Assembly (NCBI GenBank): GCA_026708165.1
Contig: JAPOVO010000094.1
Location: 1 to 9,249 of the forward strand
Origin: Chloroflexota bacterium
GTDB taxonomy: Bacteria > Chloroflexota > UBA11872 > VXNJ01
Length of the DNA stretch: 9,249 nt
Direction: 5' to 3'
In this document: positions 1 to 6,298 of the stretch, one piece after another
Position numbering within the stretch: the first letter of the stretch is position 1
Layout: each line of letters opens with the position of its first letter
Translations under genes and position numbers: made by a program
The notes under the pieces: model-generated
Told to the model about the DNA's origin: nothing
The model's database searches: none
Seen by the model: the letters and a program-made list of their open reading frames with translations, nothing else

Positions 1-71
1 ATCCCTCACCCGACTTGAGCGGTCGATTCGATAAATCTCACCGTTGCTATTAGCTAGAGGCCAAGTTTATC

Positions 72-100
72 TTGAGCGTGCCTATTCCGCAGAATTTATC
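72..100 (+). promoter_or_regulatory. Weak candidate promoter for the hem cluster
   Basis: TTGAGC (72-77) is separated by 17 nt from TTTATC (95-100). The -35 box is a fair match to sigma-70, but the -10 box matches at only about 3 of 6 positions. It lies in the AT-rich part of the leader, with no closer alternative. This is a suggestion only. Confidence 0.2.
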
Positions 101-223
101 GGCGCAATTCCAAGTAAATCACTAGGCTAAGTACACAGTAACCAATGCGGCTTCAAGACGCTAGAGGAAGCTACACGGCGGCGGTCGCGGCGACATGGCG
201 GGATGGTTTCATGTTTGGCGAGG

Positions 224-247
224 AGCGGGACCTGGCGCGTCTCCGCT
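224..247 (+). promoter_or_regulatory. Leader stem-loop before the hemC ribosome binding site
   Basis: AGCGGGAC (224-231) pairs with GTC (239-241) and CCGCT (243-247). This gives 8 bp with one bulged T and a 7-nt loop, CTGGCGC. It ends 3 nt before the GAGG that serves the hemC GTG start. A hairpin there could affect translation initiation, but GC-rich DNA forms such stems readily and no known riboswitch class is recognised. Confidence 0.3.
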
Positions 248-262
248 TGCGAGGCTGAAGGC

Positions 263-1162
263 GTGAGCGCTCGAAGGCTCCGAATCGGCACGCGGCGGAG
301 CCGGCTAGCCCTGGCGCAGACGCGGCTGGTGGCCGACCTCCTGCGCCGCCACGCGCCCGACATCGACGTTGAGATCGTAGAGCTGTCGAGTCTTGGCGAC
401 GAGCGGCCTGACGCTCCGCTCACGGGCACTCTGGGCGTGGGAGTGTTCACCAGCCGAATCCAGAAGGCGCTGCTCGACGGCGTCGTGGACGTCGCCGTGC
501 ACAGCCTCAAGGACCTCCCGGTAAAAGGCACCCCGGGCATCGAACTGGCCGCCGTTCCAGTCAGGGAGGACCCGTGGGACGCGCTTGTGTCGCGAGACGG
601 CTCTACTCTTCGAGAGCTTCCGGCGGGCGCAGGCGTGGGCACCGGCAGCCCGCGCCGCGCGGCCCAGATAAAGCTGGTGCGAGAGGACCTGATCGTAAAG
701 CCGCTGCGCGGGAACGTGGAGACGCGCGTCCGCAAGCTCGACGACGGCGAGGTCGATGCCGCGGTCCTCGCGTGCGCCGGGTTGATTCGACTTCAGTTGG
801 AAAATCGGATCAGCGAAAGACTGAACTCCCTGGCGTTTTTGCCTGCGCCGGGACAGGGGGCATTGGCCGTGGAGACGCGCGAGTCCGATGACGAGGCTAC
901 CGAGCTCCTGAGACGGCTGGACGACTCCGATCTGCGGGCTTGCATAACCGCCGAGCGCGCGTTTCTGGAAGTCCTGGGCGGGGGCTGCCGGCAGCCTGCC
1001 GGGGCGCTGGCCACCGTTGCCAACGGGCGGCTCGAACTTCGGGCGGGCATATACGGCGAGACGGCAACCACCACAACCGTGACTGACGCGCCGGGCTTCG
1101 CCGCCGACATCGGGCGGCGGGCCGCCGAGACAGTCTTGGCCGGAGCCGGAATTGACGGCTGA
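263..1162 (+). CDS. hemC: Hydroxymethylbilane synthase (porphobilinogen deaminase)
   Basis: This cytosolic enzyme joins four porphobilinogen molecules into hydroxymethylbilane on a covalently bound dipyrromethane cofactor. The GTG at 263 is preferred: GAGG lies 8 nt upstream and gives a 299-residue protein, close to the family norm. With this start the key residues fall at the E. coli HemC numbers: Arg11 in GTRRSRLAL, Asp84 in HSLKDLP, Arg131/Arg132 in GSPRR, Arg149 and Arg155 in LRGNVETR, and the cofactor-attachment Cys242 in GGGCRQPAGA. The PAPGQGAL motif is also present. The gene is first in a + strand cluster with cobA-hemD and hemB, and its TGA stop lies inside the start of the next gene, which suggests translational coupling. 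An upstream in-frame ATG at 203 exists but adds a non-family extension. All catalytic residues look intact. Confidence 0.96.
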   Translation: MSARRLRIGTRRSRLALAQTRLVADLLRRHAPDIDVEIVELSSLGDERPDAPLTGTLGVGVFTSRIQKALLDGVVDVAVHSLKDLPVKGTPGIELAAVPVREDPWDALVSRDGSTLRELPAGAGVGTGSPRRAAQIKLVREDLIVKPLRGNVETRVRKLDDGEVDAAVLACAGLIRLQLENRISERLNSLAFLPAPGQGALAVETRESDDEATELLRRLDDSDLRACITAERAFLEVLGGGCRQPAGALATVANGRLELRAGIYGETATTTTVTDAPGFAADIGRRAAETVLAGAGIDG

Positions 1163-2681
1163 TCCGGCAGCGGGGTCAGGCTTCGTCTACCTGGTCGGTG
1201 CGGGCCCGGGCGATCCGGGACTATTGACCGTTCGCGGGGCCAAGATCCTACGAACGGCGGAGGTCGTCGTGTACGACCGGCTCGTCAGCGACGACGTGCT
1301 GGCGATGGCGACCGCGCGGCGGCGGATTTACGTTGGGAAGAGCAAGGGATCGCAAGCGCTCGACCAGGAGGAGATCAATCGTCTGCTCGTGAATCTGGCA
1401 TCCGAAGGCAGGCGCGTATGCCGGTTGAAGGGCGGCGATCCCTTCGTGTTCGGACGCGGCGGTGAAGAGGCCGCGCATCTGGCGGGAGCGGGAGTGGATT
1501 TCGAGGTCGTGCCCGGCGTCACTTCGGCCATCGCCGCGCCCGCGTACGCCGGGATTCCGGTTACCGACCGCCGCGCTTCCGCGTCGTTCGCGTGCGTCAC
1601 CGCGCACCGGCGGCCCAGCCAGCCTCCCATCGACTGGACCTCGCTGGCGCGCTCGTGCGACACGATCGTGGTCCTTATGGGCGCGAGCAGGCTGGACCGG
1701 GTTGCCGGCGAGCTTGCGGAGGCCGGGCTTGAAGCCTCGCATCCCGCGGCGGTAGTCGAGTCCGGGACGCTGCCCGATCAACGGGTGATTCGCGGCACCC
1801 TGGCCAGTATCGTCCGAAAGGCGGCAGAAGCCGGAATCGGCTCTCCGGCGGTCGTGGTCGTGGGGAATGTCGTTAATCTCGCCGATTCAATCGACTGGAT
1901 CAGCCGGCGACCGCTCCACGGCGTCAGCGTCATGGTGACGCGCGACGAAGGTTCGAGAGGCGCGCTTTCGTCCCGCCTCAGATCGCTCGGCGCGCACGTC
2001 CTGGGCACGCCGACGATACGGATTCTGCCGCTGGAAGACGAGTCGGGTTTGCACAACGCGGTAGCCGGTATCGGGAGTCACGACTGGGTGGTCTTCGCCA
2101 GCGCCAGCGCGGTCGTTCACGTCTTCGGAATCATCGAGCGGGACGGCGGGGACGCTCGCGCACTCGCACCGTGCCGGGTGGCCGTAATGGGGCGGGGCAC
2201 TGGGGCAGCGCTTCGGGAAAGAGGGATCCTCCCCGACCTGATTCCGGAGAGCTACGTGTCGGAGTCGCTTGCCAAAGCCTTGCTGGAGAAGCTCGAATCA
2301 GGTTCCCGGATCGTGATATTCGGGGCGTTGGGCGGCCGCGACCTGCTGGCACGCGAGCTTGGCGCGGCGGGGCACGACGTCAGTCTAGTGTCCTCGTATC
2401 GCAATGTTCCGGTGGCGGTCGATCCCAAACGCGTCGAGGCGCTGAAGTCCGGCGGAGTCGACTGGATCGCCTTCACAAGCTCATCGTCCGTCACCCGGTT
2501 GGTCAAGGCGCTTGGCGGGGCCGGCAACATCTCCGCCAAGACGAGAGTCGCGTGCATCGGGCCGACGACCGCGGCCACCGCCGAAGCTCTGGATTTGCGG
2601 GTCGCCGCAGTTTCGGAAGATCACACCATCGAGGGCCTGGCACGCACCATCGCGCAATTTTCAAAACGACCGGTCGAATAG
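1152..2681 (+). CDS. cobA-hemD: Uroporphyrinogen-III C-methyltransferase / uroporphyrinogen-III synthase fusion
   Basis: This two-domain enzyme of 509 residues would close hydroxymethylbilane to uroporphyrinogen III and then methylate it with SAM at C2 and C7 to precorrin-2, the branch point to siroheme and cobalamin. Residues ~11-250 are the SUMT domain: GAGPGDPGLLT (16-26), RLKGGDPFVFGRGGEE (91-106), VVPGVTSA (119-126), GIPVTDR (134-140) and VVVVGNVV (234-241). Residues ~256-505 are the HemD domain, with VMVTR (260-264), an FTSSSSV segment (441-447) and the CIGPTTAATAEAL motif (468-480). The start is TTG with GGAG 6 nt upstream; it overlaps the end of hemC by 11 nt. Fusion of these two activities is known in several bacterial groups. 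No siroheme or cobalamin genes follow in the window, so where precorrin-2 goes is not shown. Confidence 0.94.
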   Translation: MTADPAAGSGFVYLVGAGPGDPGLLTVRGAKILRTAEVVVYDRLVSDDVLAMATARRRIYVGKSKGSQALDQEEINRLLVNLASEGRRVCRLKGGDPFVFGRGGEEAAHLAGAGVDFEVVPGVTSAIAAPAYAGIPVTDRRASASFACVTAHRRPSQPPIDWTSLARSCDTIVVLMGASRLDRVAGELAEAGLEASHPAAVVESGTLPDQRVIRGTLASIVRKAAEAGIGSPAVVVVGNVVNLADSIDWISRRPLHGVSVMVTRDEGSRGALSSRLRSLGAHVLGTPTIRILPLEDESGLHNAVAGIGSHDWVVFASASAVVHVFGIIERDGGDARALAPCRVAVMGRGTGAALRERGILPDLIPESYVSESLAKALLEKLESGSRIVIFGALGGRDLLARELGAAGHDVSLVSSYRNVPVAVDPKRVEALKSGGVDWIAFTSSSSVTRLVKALGGAGNISAKTRVACIGPTTAATAEALDLRVAAVSEDHTIEGLARTIAQFSKRPVE

Positions 2682-2800
2682 GCTATGGCCGCATCCCTTC
2701 TTTGACCGAATACAATCGAGGGTGACCTCGTCTCGCCTTTGATGGTTGGAAAACAGGCGCGGCAATCCTCCGATCGGGACGAAACCCCGGGTGACTAGAG
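2682..2800 (+). other. cobA-hemD / hemB spacer with possible internal promoter
   Basis: These 119 nt separate the two hem genes. They hold a good -10 hexamer TACAAT (2711-2716) without a matching -35 at normal spacing, and a small hairpin CGAGG-GTGA-CCTCG (2717-2730). The hemB ribosome binding site GGGTGA (2789-2794) is at the end. hemB may therefore have its own promoter as well as read-through from upstream. The hairpin has no T-tract and is a poor terminator candidate. Confidence 0.3.
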
Positions 2801-3829
2801 ATGCGAATGCTGGAACGGAATCTAGTAGATAGCAGCCCCACGGAGCGCGATCTTCCGATCCGCCCCCGGCGGCTGCGCAGGTCGCAGTCGGTGCGCCGTC
2901 TCGTGCGGGAAAGCCGCCTCTCGGCGGACATGCTCGTCTATCCGATATTCGTGGCGACCGGCCGGGGCGTCGAACATCCGATAGAGGCCATGCCGGGACA
3001 GCGGCGTCTGTCGGCGGACCTGGCCGAAGAAGCCGCCTCCTCCGCGTTCCGCGCCGGCGTGCCCGCGGTCCTGCTGTTCGGATCACCGCGCTACAAAGAC
3101 GATGCCGCCACCGACGCGTCCGCGGACGACGGCGCTGTCCAGGAAGCGATTCGACGCATCAAGCGGTCAACTCCCGAGGTCGTGGTCTTTACCGACGTGT
3201 GCGTATGCGCCTATACCGACCACGGTCACTGCGGCATAGTGTCGAGCGGAGAGATCGACAACGACGCCTCGCTGGACGTGATGGTGGGGGTGGCCTTGTC
3301 GCACGCGCGGGCGGGCGCGGATTTCGTGGCCCCCTCGGACATGATGGACGGGCGCGTCGGGGCCATCCGGGAGGCGCTCGACGACAACGGATTCGAACAA
3401 GTGGGAATCATGTCGTACGCGGCGAAGTACGCGAGCGCCTTCTACGGCCCGTTCCGGGAAGCCGCCGACTCGACGCCGCAGTTCGGTGACCGCTCGACTT
3501 ATCAGATGGACCCGCCAAACGTGCGCGAGGCGCTGCGCGAGATCGAGCTGGATATCGACGAAGGCGCGGACATCGTGATGGTGAAGCCCGCGCTGGCTTA
3601 CCTCGACGTAATAGCGGCGGCGCGGGCGGAGTTCAACGCGCCGATCGCGGCCTACAACGTGAGCGGCGAATATTCGATGGTCAAGGCCGCCGCGCAGCGA
3701 GGCTGGATCGACGAGCAACGGGCGGTTGATGAAGCGCTAACCGCAATCGTGCGGGCGGGCGCGGACATCGTGATCACGTACTGGGCGCCCGAAGTGGCCG
3801 CCAGGCTCGGGGGCTCCCCGGCAAGATAG
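2801..3829 (+). CDS. hemB: Delta-aminolevulinic acid dehydratase (porphobilinogen synthase)
   Basis: HemB condenses two 5-aminolevulinate molecules into porphobilinogen, the substrate of HemC. The protein is 342 residues, close to the usual 320-340. The zinc-type active site is present: Cys134, Cys136 and Cys144 in DVCVCAYTDHGHCG. The two catalytic lysines are Lys209 (YAAKYASAFYGPFR) and the Schiff-base Lys262 (MVKPALAYLD). The substrate-contact region RSTYQMDPPN (231-240) and the late YNVSGEYSM segment (285-293) are also typical. ATG 2801 is chosen because GGGTGA, part of the extended Shine-Dalgarno sequence, ends 6 nt upstream; ATG 2807 is a possible alternative. It is last in the + strand cluster and converges with the peroxiredoxin gene 61 nt away. 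The cysteine metal site argues for zinc dependence rather than the aspartate-rich magnesium type. Confidence 0.96.
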   Translation: MRMLERNLVDSSPTERDLPIRPRRLRRSQSVRRLVRESRLSADMLVYPIFVATGRGVEHPIEAMPGQRRLSADLAEEAASSAFRAGVPAVLLFGSPRYKDDAATDASADDGAVQEAIRRIKRSTPEVVVFTDVCVCAYTDHGHCGIVSSGEIDNDASLDVMVGVALSHARAGADFVAPSDMMDGRVGAIREALDDNGFEQVGIMSYAAKYASAFYGPFREAADSTPQFGDRSTYQMDPPNVREALREIELDIDEGADIVMVKPALAYLDVIAAARAEFNAPIAAYNVSGEYSMVKAAAQRGWIDEQRAVDEALTAIVRAGADIVITYWAPEVAARLGGSPAR

Positions 3830-3864
3830 ACGGGCGGACGCCGAACGACAGACCAGGCCTGCCG

Positions 3865-3887
3865 GCGGGGAGTTCCGCGCGCTTTTT
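3865..3887 (+). terminator. Possible intrinsic terminator after hemB
   Basis: GCGG (3865-3868) and CCGC (3875-3878) form a short stem with a 6-nt loop, followed after 4 nt by TTTTT (3883-3887). It sits 36 nt past the hemB stop and just before the end of the convergent peroxiredoxin gene. The stem is short, so efficiency is doubtful, but position and T-run are right. Confidence 0.4.
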
Positions 3888-3890
3888 GCT

Positions 3891-4367
3891 TTAACTTCCG
3901 GCCAGCGCGCTTACGCTCTCGATCAGCGCCGCGTACTGAGCATCGCTGCGCGCGTCAACGTCCGGGTTGACGTAGGCAATCCTGGCGTTGCGGTCGATCA
4001 CGAACGTCATGCGACTGCTCATGTCGGCGTCCGGCATCTTAGAGCCGTAGGCGCTCATCACCTCGCAGGCCGAATCGGCGATAAGTGGAAATTGCAGTCC
4101 CTCGCCAAAGCTCTCCGAGAAGCGCTGCTGCGTCGAAAGATCGTCAGCGCTGATCCCAACCACCTCCGCTCCCGCTTCCTCAAACTGAGGATAAAGCTCC
4201 TGAAGTCTCTGGAGCTCGTGAGTTCAGCCTCCCGTGAACGACTTGGGGTAGAACGCCAGCACGACCGTCTTGTCTTGAAGCAGGTCCGACAAAACCAGGG
4301 GATTGCTGCTAGTGGCGGGCGCGGAGAATCCTGGCGCCGTATCGCCGACCTTCAACTGGGAACTCAC
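3891..4367 (-). CDS. Selenocysteine-containing peroxiredoxin (AhpC/TSA family, BCP/PrxQ-like)
   Basis: This is probably a thiol/selenol-dependent peroxidase that reduces H2O2 and organic hydroperoxides in the cytosol. GTG 4367 has GGAGG 7 nt upstream and gives 158 residues, normal for BCP-like enzymes. Codon 48 is TGA (4226-4224), exactly where the peroxidatic Cys belongs in the PxxxTxxC motif: FYPKSFTGG-U-THEL, with Pro41, Thr45 and Sec48. The same frame continues without another stop through VVGISADD (69-76), the conserved catalytic Arg119 in SSRMTFVID, and ends at TAA. A SECIS-like stem-loop follows the TGA. There is no Cys at the +5 resolving position; Cys101 is the only cysteine and could resolve, as in PrxQ forms with a resolving Cys further along. 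UGA is a normal stop elsewhere in the window. The alternative is a Cys-to-stop mutation or sequencing error. Standard calling would split it into 4224-4508 and 3891-4163. It is divergent from the aldo/keto reductase and convergent with hemB. Confidence 0.85.
4194..4217 (-). promoter_or_regulatory. Putative bacterial SECIS stem-loop
   Basis: Starting 6 nt after the TGA, GAGCTCC (4217-4211) pairs with GGAGCTT (4200-4194). This makes a 7-bp stem, including one terminal G-T wobble, around the loop AGAGACTTCA (4210-4201). An inner GA/TC pairing would leave a GACT tetraloop starting with G at +17 after the TGA. Bacterial SECIS elements lie in the coding region right after UGA, with a small apical loop bearing a G in its first two bases roughly 16-37 nt downstream. 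The geometry fits at the short end of that range. Confidence 0.65.
4224..4226 (-). other. In-frame UGA, proposed selenocysteine codon (Sec48)
   Basis: On the minus strand the codons read GGA GGC TGA ACT CAC. The TGA occupies the peroxidatic cysteine position of the peroxiredoxin family and is the only stop in the 158-codon frame. Cysteine codons (TGT/TGC) differ from TGA by one base, so replacement of Cys by Sec is the classic pattern. Recoding is inferred; no selA, selB, selC or selD gene is in the window. Confidence 0.8.
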
Positions 4368-4583
4368 TATGCGACCTCCGTCGAGAATTACATGCCCGCG
4401 CTTGTTTCCACGCGTCGAGGTATATACCACACAATCGCATCGACGTTCGAGAAGAGCGCCGACGCTGGGACGGCTGAACCGCCCTGCTCCAAGCGGCGCT
4501 GGCGTCAAGGCGGCGGCGATAGGGGATAGACTGCGGCAGCCCGACTTGGAGAATCATCACAAAAGCTCGCAGGAGGCTATTCG
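4368..4583. promoter_or_regulatory. Divergent promoter region between peroxiredoxin and aldo/keto reductase
   Basis: These 216 nt separate two divergent genes and must hold both promoters. A perfect 10-bp palindrome GGTATATACC (4419-4428) offers a TATATA -10 box for the peroxiredoxin, ~50 nt before its GTG, but no good -35 box is seen. It could equally be an operator half or core. On the + side GATAGACT (4524-4531) is a weak -10 candidate. Strong Shine-Dalgarno sequences are present at both ends: GGAGG (4379-4375, minus) and AGGAGG (4571-4576, plus). Confidence 0.4.
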
Positions 4584-5510
4584 GTGGACTACGTAGACAT
4601 TCCTGGACTCGGCCGTCCGGTTTCGAACCTCGTGATGGGTTCAGACAGGTTCTTCCTCAAAGACCAGGAAGCAACCAACGAGCGGCTGGACGTCTACGTC
4701 GAAGCCGGAGGAAACATCGTGGACACCGGGCGAATCTACGGCGGCGGCGAGAGCGAGCAGGCAATCGGGAACTGGCTTGCCAGCCGGGGCGTGCGGGATG
4801 AATTCACGGTCTTGACCAAGGGATGCCACCCCCGCGGTTTCACGCGCCGCGTAACCAGGGAAGCGCTGGAAAGCGATGTCACCGAGAGCCTCAAGGCGCT
4901 GCAAACCGACCGAATCGACATCTTCCTGATGCACCGCGACAACCCTCAAGTGCCGGTCGGCGAGATCATGGGCTGGCTCAACGACTACGTCAGCGCCGGG
5001 TCGATCGGTGTGCTGGGGGCGTCGAACTGGACGCAGGCGAGAGTCCAGGCCGCGAACGACTACGCGGGCGAGAACGGGCTGAGGGGTTTCGCGGTCGTGA
5101 GCAACTACGCGGGGCTGGCCGTGACCAACGAACCGATGTGGTGGGAGTGCCTGGAGATGGACGCGGACTACCGCAACTGGCTCGCGGAGACCGGAATGCC
5201 CAACTTTTGCTGGTCATCGCTCAGCCGGGGTTTCTTCAGTCGCAAGCTAGGTCCAGAGGATGCCGACTACGACGACATGGTCAGGACGTACGGCAACGAG
5301 GAAAACCGCAAGCGCCTACAACGGGTTTCCGAGTTCGGGCGTTCGCGTAATCTCAACGCCACCCAGGTCGCCTGCGCCTACGTGTTGAGCCAGAAATACC
5401 CGTCACTGGCGATCGTTTCTCCGGAGAATCTCGAACAGCTAAACCAGTTGATCGAGGCGAGCGCCCTGGCGCTCGGAGACGACGATATCGACTGGCTGGA
5501 AGGAAACTAG
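4584..5510 (+). CDS. Aldo/keto reductase family oxidoreductase
   Basis: This is a soluble NAD(P)H-dependent oxidoreductase of 308 residues with a (beta/alpha)8 barrel, reducing an aldehyde or ketone that cannot be named from sequence. The AKR catalytic tetrad is complete: Asp47 and Tyr52 in NIVDTGRIYGGGESE, Lys79 in VLTKGCHPRG and His117 in IFLMHRDNP. Other family marks are GASNW (145-149), VVSNYAGL (171-178) and the C-terminal cofactor-side segment IVSPENLEQLNQ (277-288). The start is GTG, chosen because AGGAGG lies 7 nt upstream and the conserved N-terminal GxxVSNLVMG strand follows directly. It is divergent from the selenoprotein peroxiredoxin, so the two may respond to the same redox or carbonyl stress, but that is inference. 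A stem-loop separates it from the convergent SDR gene. Confidence 0.93.
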   Translation: MDYVDIPGLGRPVSNLVMGSDRFFLKDQEATNERLDVYVEAGGNIVDTGRIYGGGESEQAIGNWLASRGVRDEFTVLTKGCHPRGFTRRVTREALESDVTESLKALQTDRIDIFLMHRDNPQVPVGEIMGWLNDYVSAGSIGVLGASNWTQARVQAANDYAGENGLRGFAVVSNYAGLAVTNEPMWWECLEMDADYRNWLAETGMPNFCWSSLSRGFFSRKLGPEDADYDDMVRTYGNEENRKRLQRVSEFGRSRNLNATQVACAYVLSQKYPSLAIVSPENLEQLNQLIEASALALGDDDIDWLEGN

Positions 5511-5511
5511 T

Positions 5512-5529
5512 CGCGCTCTGACGAGCGCG
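5512..5529. terminator. Hairpin between convergent aldo/keto reductase and SDR genes
   Basis: CGCGCTC (5512-5518) and GAGCGCG (5523-5529) form a perfect 7-bp stem with a TGAC tetraloop. It starts 2 nt after the aldo/keto reductase stop and lies 14 nt beyond the SDR stop. Symmetry and location fit a bidirectional terminator. Neither side has a clear T-run, so it may act with Rho or as an mRNA 3' end. Confidence 0.5.
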
Positions 5530-5542
5530 CGGTTCTCAGCTA

Positions 5543-6298
5543 TCAGCCGAGACGCATGCGAGACGTGAGCGCGCCGTCGATGAACATAACTTCGCCGCTT
5601 ATGTAGTCCGCGTCGGGCGACGCAAGGAAAGCCGCGGCCCGCCCGATGTCGTCGACGTCGCCAAGCGCGCGAACCGGGATCCTGCTCGCGATGGCTTCCT
5701 TGTCGGCTCCGGTGCGGTCGTAGCGCGGCACGTAGATCGCTCCCGGAGCTATCGCGTTGACCGTTATCTTGTGCGGGGCCAGCTCCACCGCCAGCGACTG
5801 AGTGAACGCGTTTATGGTGCCCTTGGTCGTGCCGTACAAAACGAAGCCCGGCACATGCTGGACGCTGTGCACCGAGCTCAGGTTGATTATGCGGCCGTAT
5901 TGACGCGATATGAGATGCGGCGCCGCCGCCGAGCACGTTACGAACATCGCCTTCAGATTGATGTTCAGCAGGTCGTCCCAGTCCTGCTCGGTGCAGTCGG
6001 TAAACGCTTTGTCCATTGTGTAGCCGGCGTTATTGACGACGATGTCGAGTCGTCCGAATGAGTCGATCGCGGCCTCGACCACGCCCGCGGCATTCGACGC
6101 ATTGCGAAAGTCGCTCTTGACCGCGATTGCCTCGCCTGTCTCCGAGAGCGATTTGGCCAGGTCCTCCGCTCCATCGAAACTGTTGTAGGCCGAGACGACC
6201 AGCTTCGCGCCGGCGCCCGCAAGGTGACGGGCAATCGAAACGCCTATGCCCGTTCCCGCGCCGGTGATGATGGCAACCTGACCGTCAAGCTCTCCCAT
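5543..6298 (-). CDS. Short-chain dehydrogenase/reductase (classical SDR)
   Basis: This NAD(P)-dependent oxidoreductase has 251 residues, typical of classical SDRs, and a Rossmann fold. Visible motifs are the cofactor-binding TGAGTGIG (12-19), NNAG (89-92), catalytic Asn114 (NINL), Ser142, Tyr155 and Lys159 (YGTTK), the AVELAPHKITVNAIAPG stretch (170-186), and a C-terminal SGEVMFIDGA (234-243). It is most like the glucose-1-dehydrogenase / 3-oxoacyl-ACP reductase type group, but the substrate is not predictable. The residues after the second strand (SAYNS) do not settle NAD versus NADP. ATG 6298 has GGAGG 7 nt upstream on the minus strand. It lies 128 nt downstream of rodZ on the same strand, with hairpins between, so it probably has its own promoter. 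Confidence 0.94.
   Translation of the reverse strand: MGELDGQVAIITGAGTGIGVSIARHLAGAGAKLVVSAYNSFDGAEDLAKSLSETGEAIAVKSDFRNASNAAGVVEAAIDSFGRLDIVVNNAGYTMDKAFTDCTEQDWDDLLNINLKAMFVTCSAAAPHLISRQYGRIINLSSVHSVQHVPGFVLYGTTKGTINAFTQSLAVELAPHKITVNAIAPGAIYVPRYDRTGADKEAIASRIPVRALGDVDDIGRAAAFLASPDADYISGEVMFIDGALTSRMRLG

Larger units (their letters stand above)
1..262 (+). other. Non-coding leader upstream of hemC
   Basis: I see no convincing gene here. The first ~140 bases are clearly more AT-rich than the genes, as expected of a promoter region. The octamer CTTGAGCG occurs twice (14-21 and 71-78). The second copy contains a TTGAGC box 17 nt before TTTATC (95-100), a weak sigma-70-like pair. A stem-loop (224-247) lies just before the hemC ribosome binding site. 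An in-frame ATG at 203 would extend hemC by 20 residues, but those residues do not look like the HemC family. Confidence 0.5.

Noticed and set aside
222..250. T-box-like antiterminator (GCGGGACC...CGTCTCC) in the hemC leader
   Set aside because: The invariant UGGN bulge is not matched (CGGG instead), the usual Stem I and specifier loop are not evident, and hemC is not an expected T-box target.
203..262. ATG at 203 as hemC start (319-residue protein)
   Set aside because: The extra 20 residues do not resemble HemC, and only the GTG at 263 places the catalytic and cofactor residues (Arg11, Asp84, Cys242) at their E. coli positions, with GAGG at proper distance.
127..735. 202-codon minus-strand open frame opposite hemC
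   Set aside because: It has a low-complexity Arg/Ser/Pro-rich product typical of antisense GC-rich frames, and the opposite strand is unambiguous hemC.
2702..2716. TTGACC and TACAAT as a full promoter before hemB
   Set aside because: The two hexamers are only 3 nt apart, far from the required ~17 nt. Only the TACAAT can be kept as an isolated -10 candidate.
4224..4226. UGA read as tryptophan (alternative genetic code)
   Set aside because: hemC, the SDR gene and the SPFH gene end at UGA at sensible family lengths, and Trp at a peroxidatic Cys site would make no sense.
3891..4508. Peroxiredoxin as a frameshifted pseudogene
   Set aside because: Both halves are in the same frame with only one TGA between them, the active-site and downstream family residues are intact, and no indel is needed to join them.
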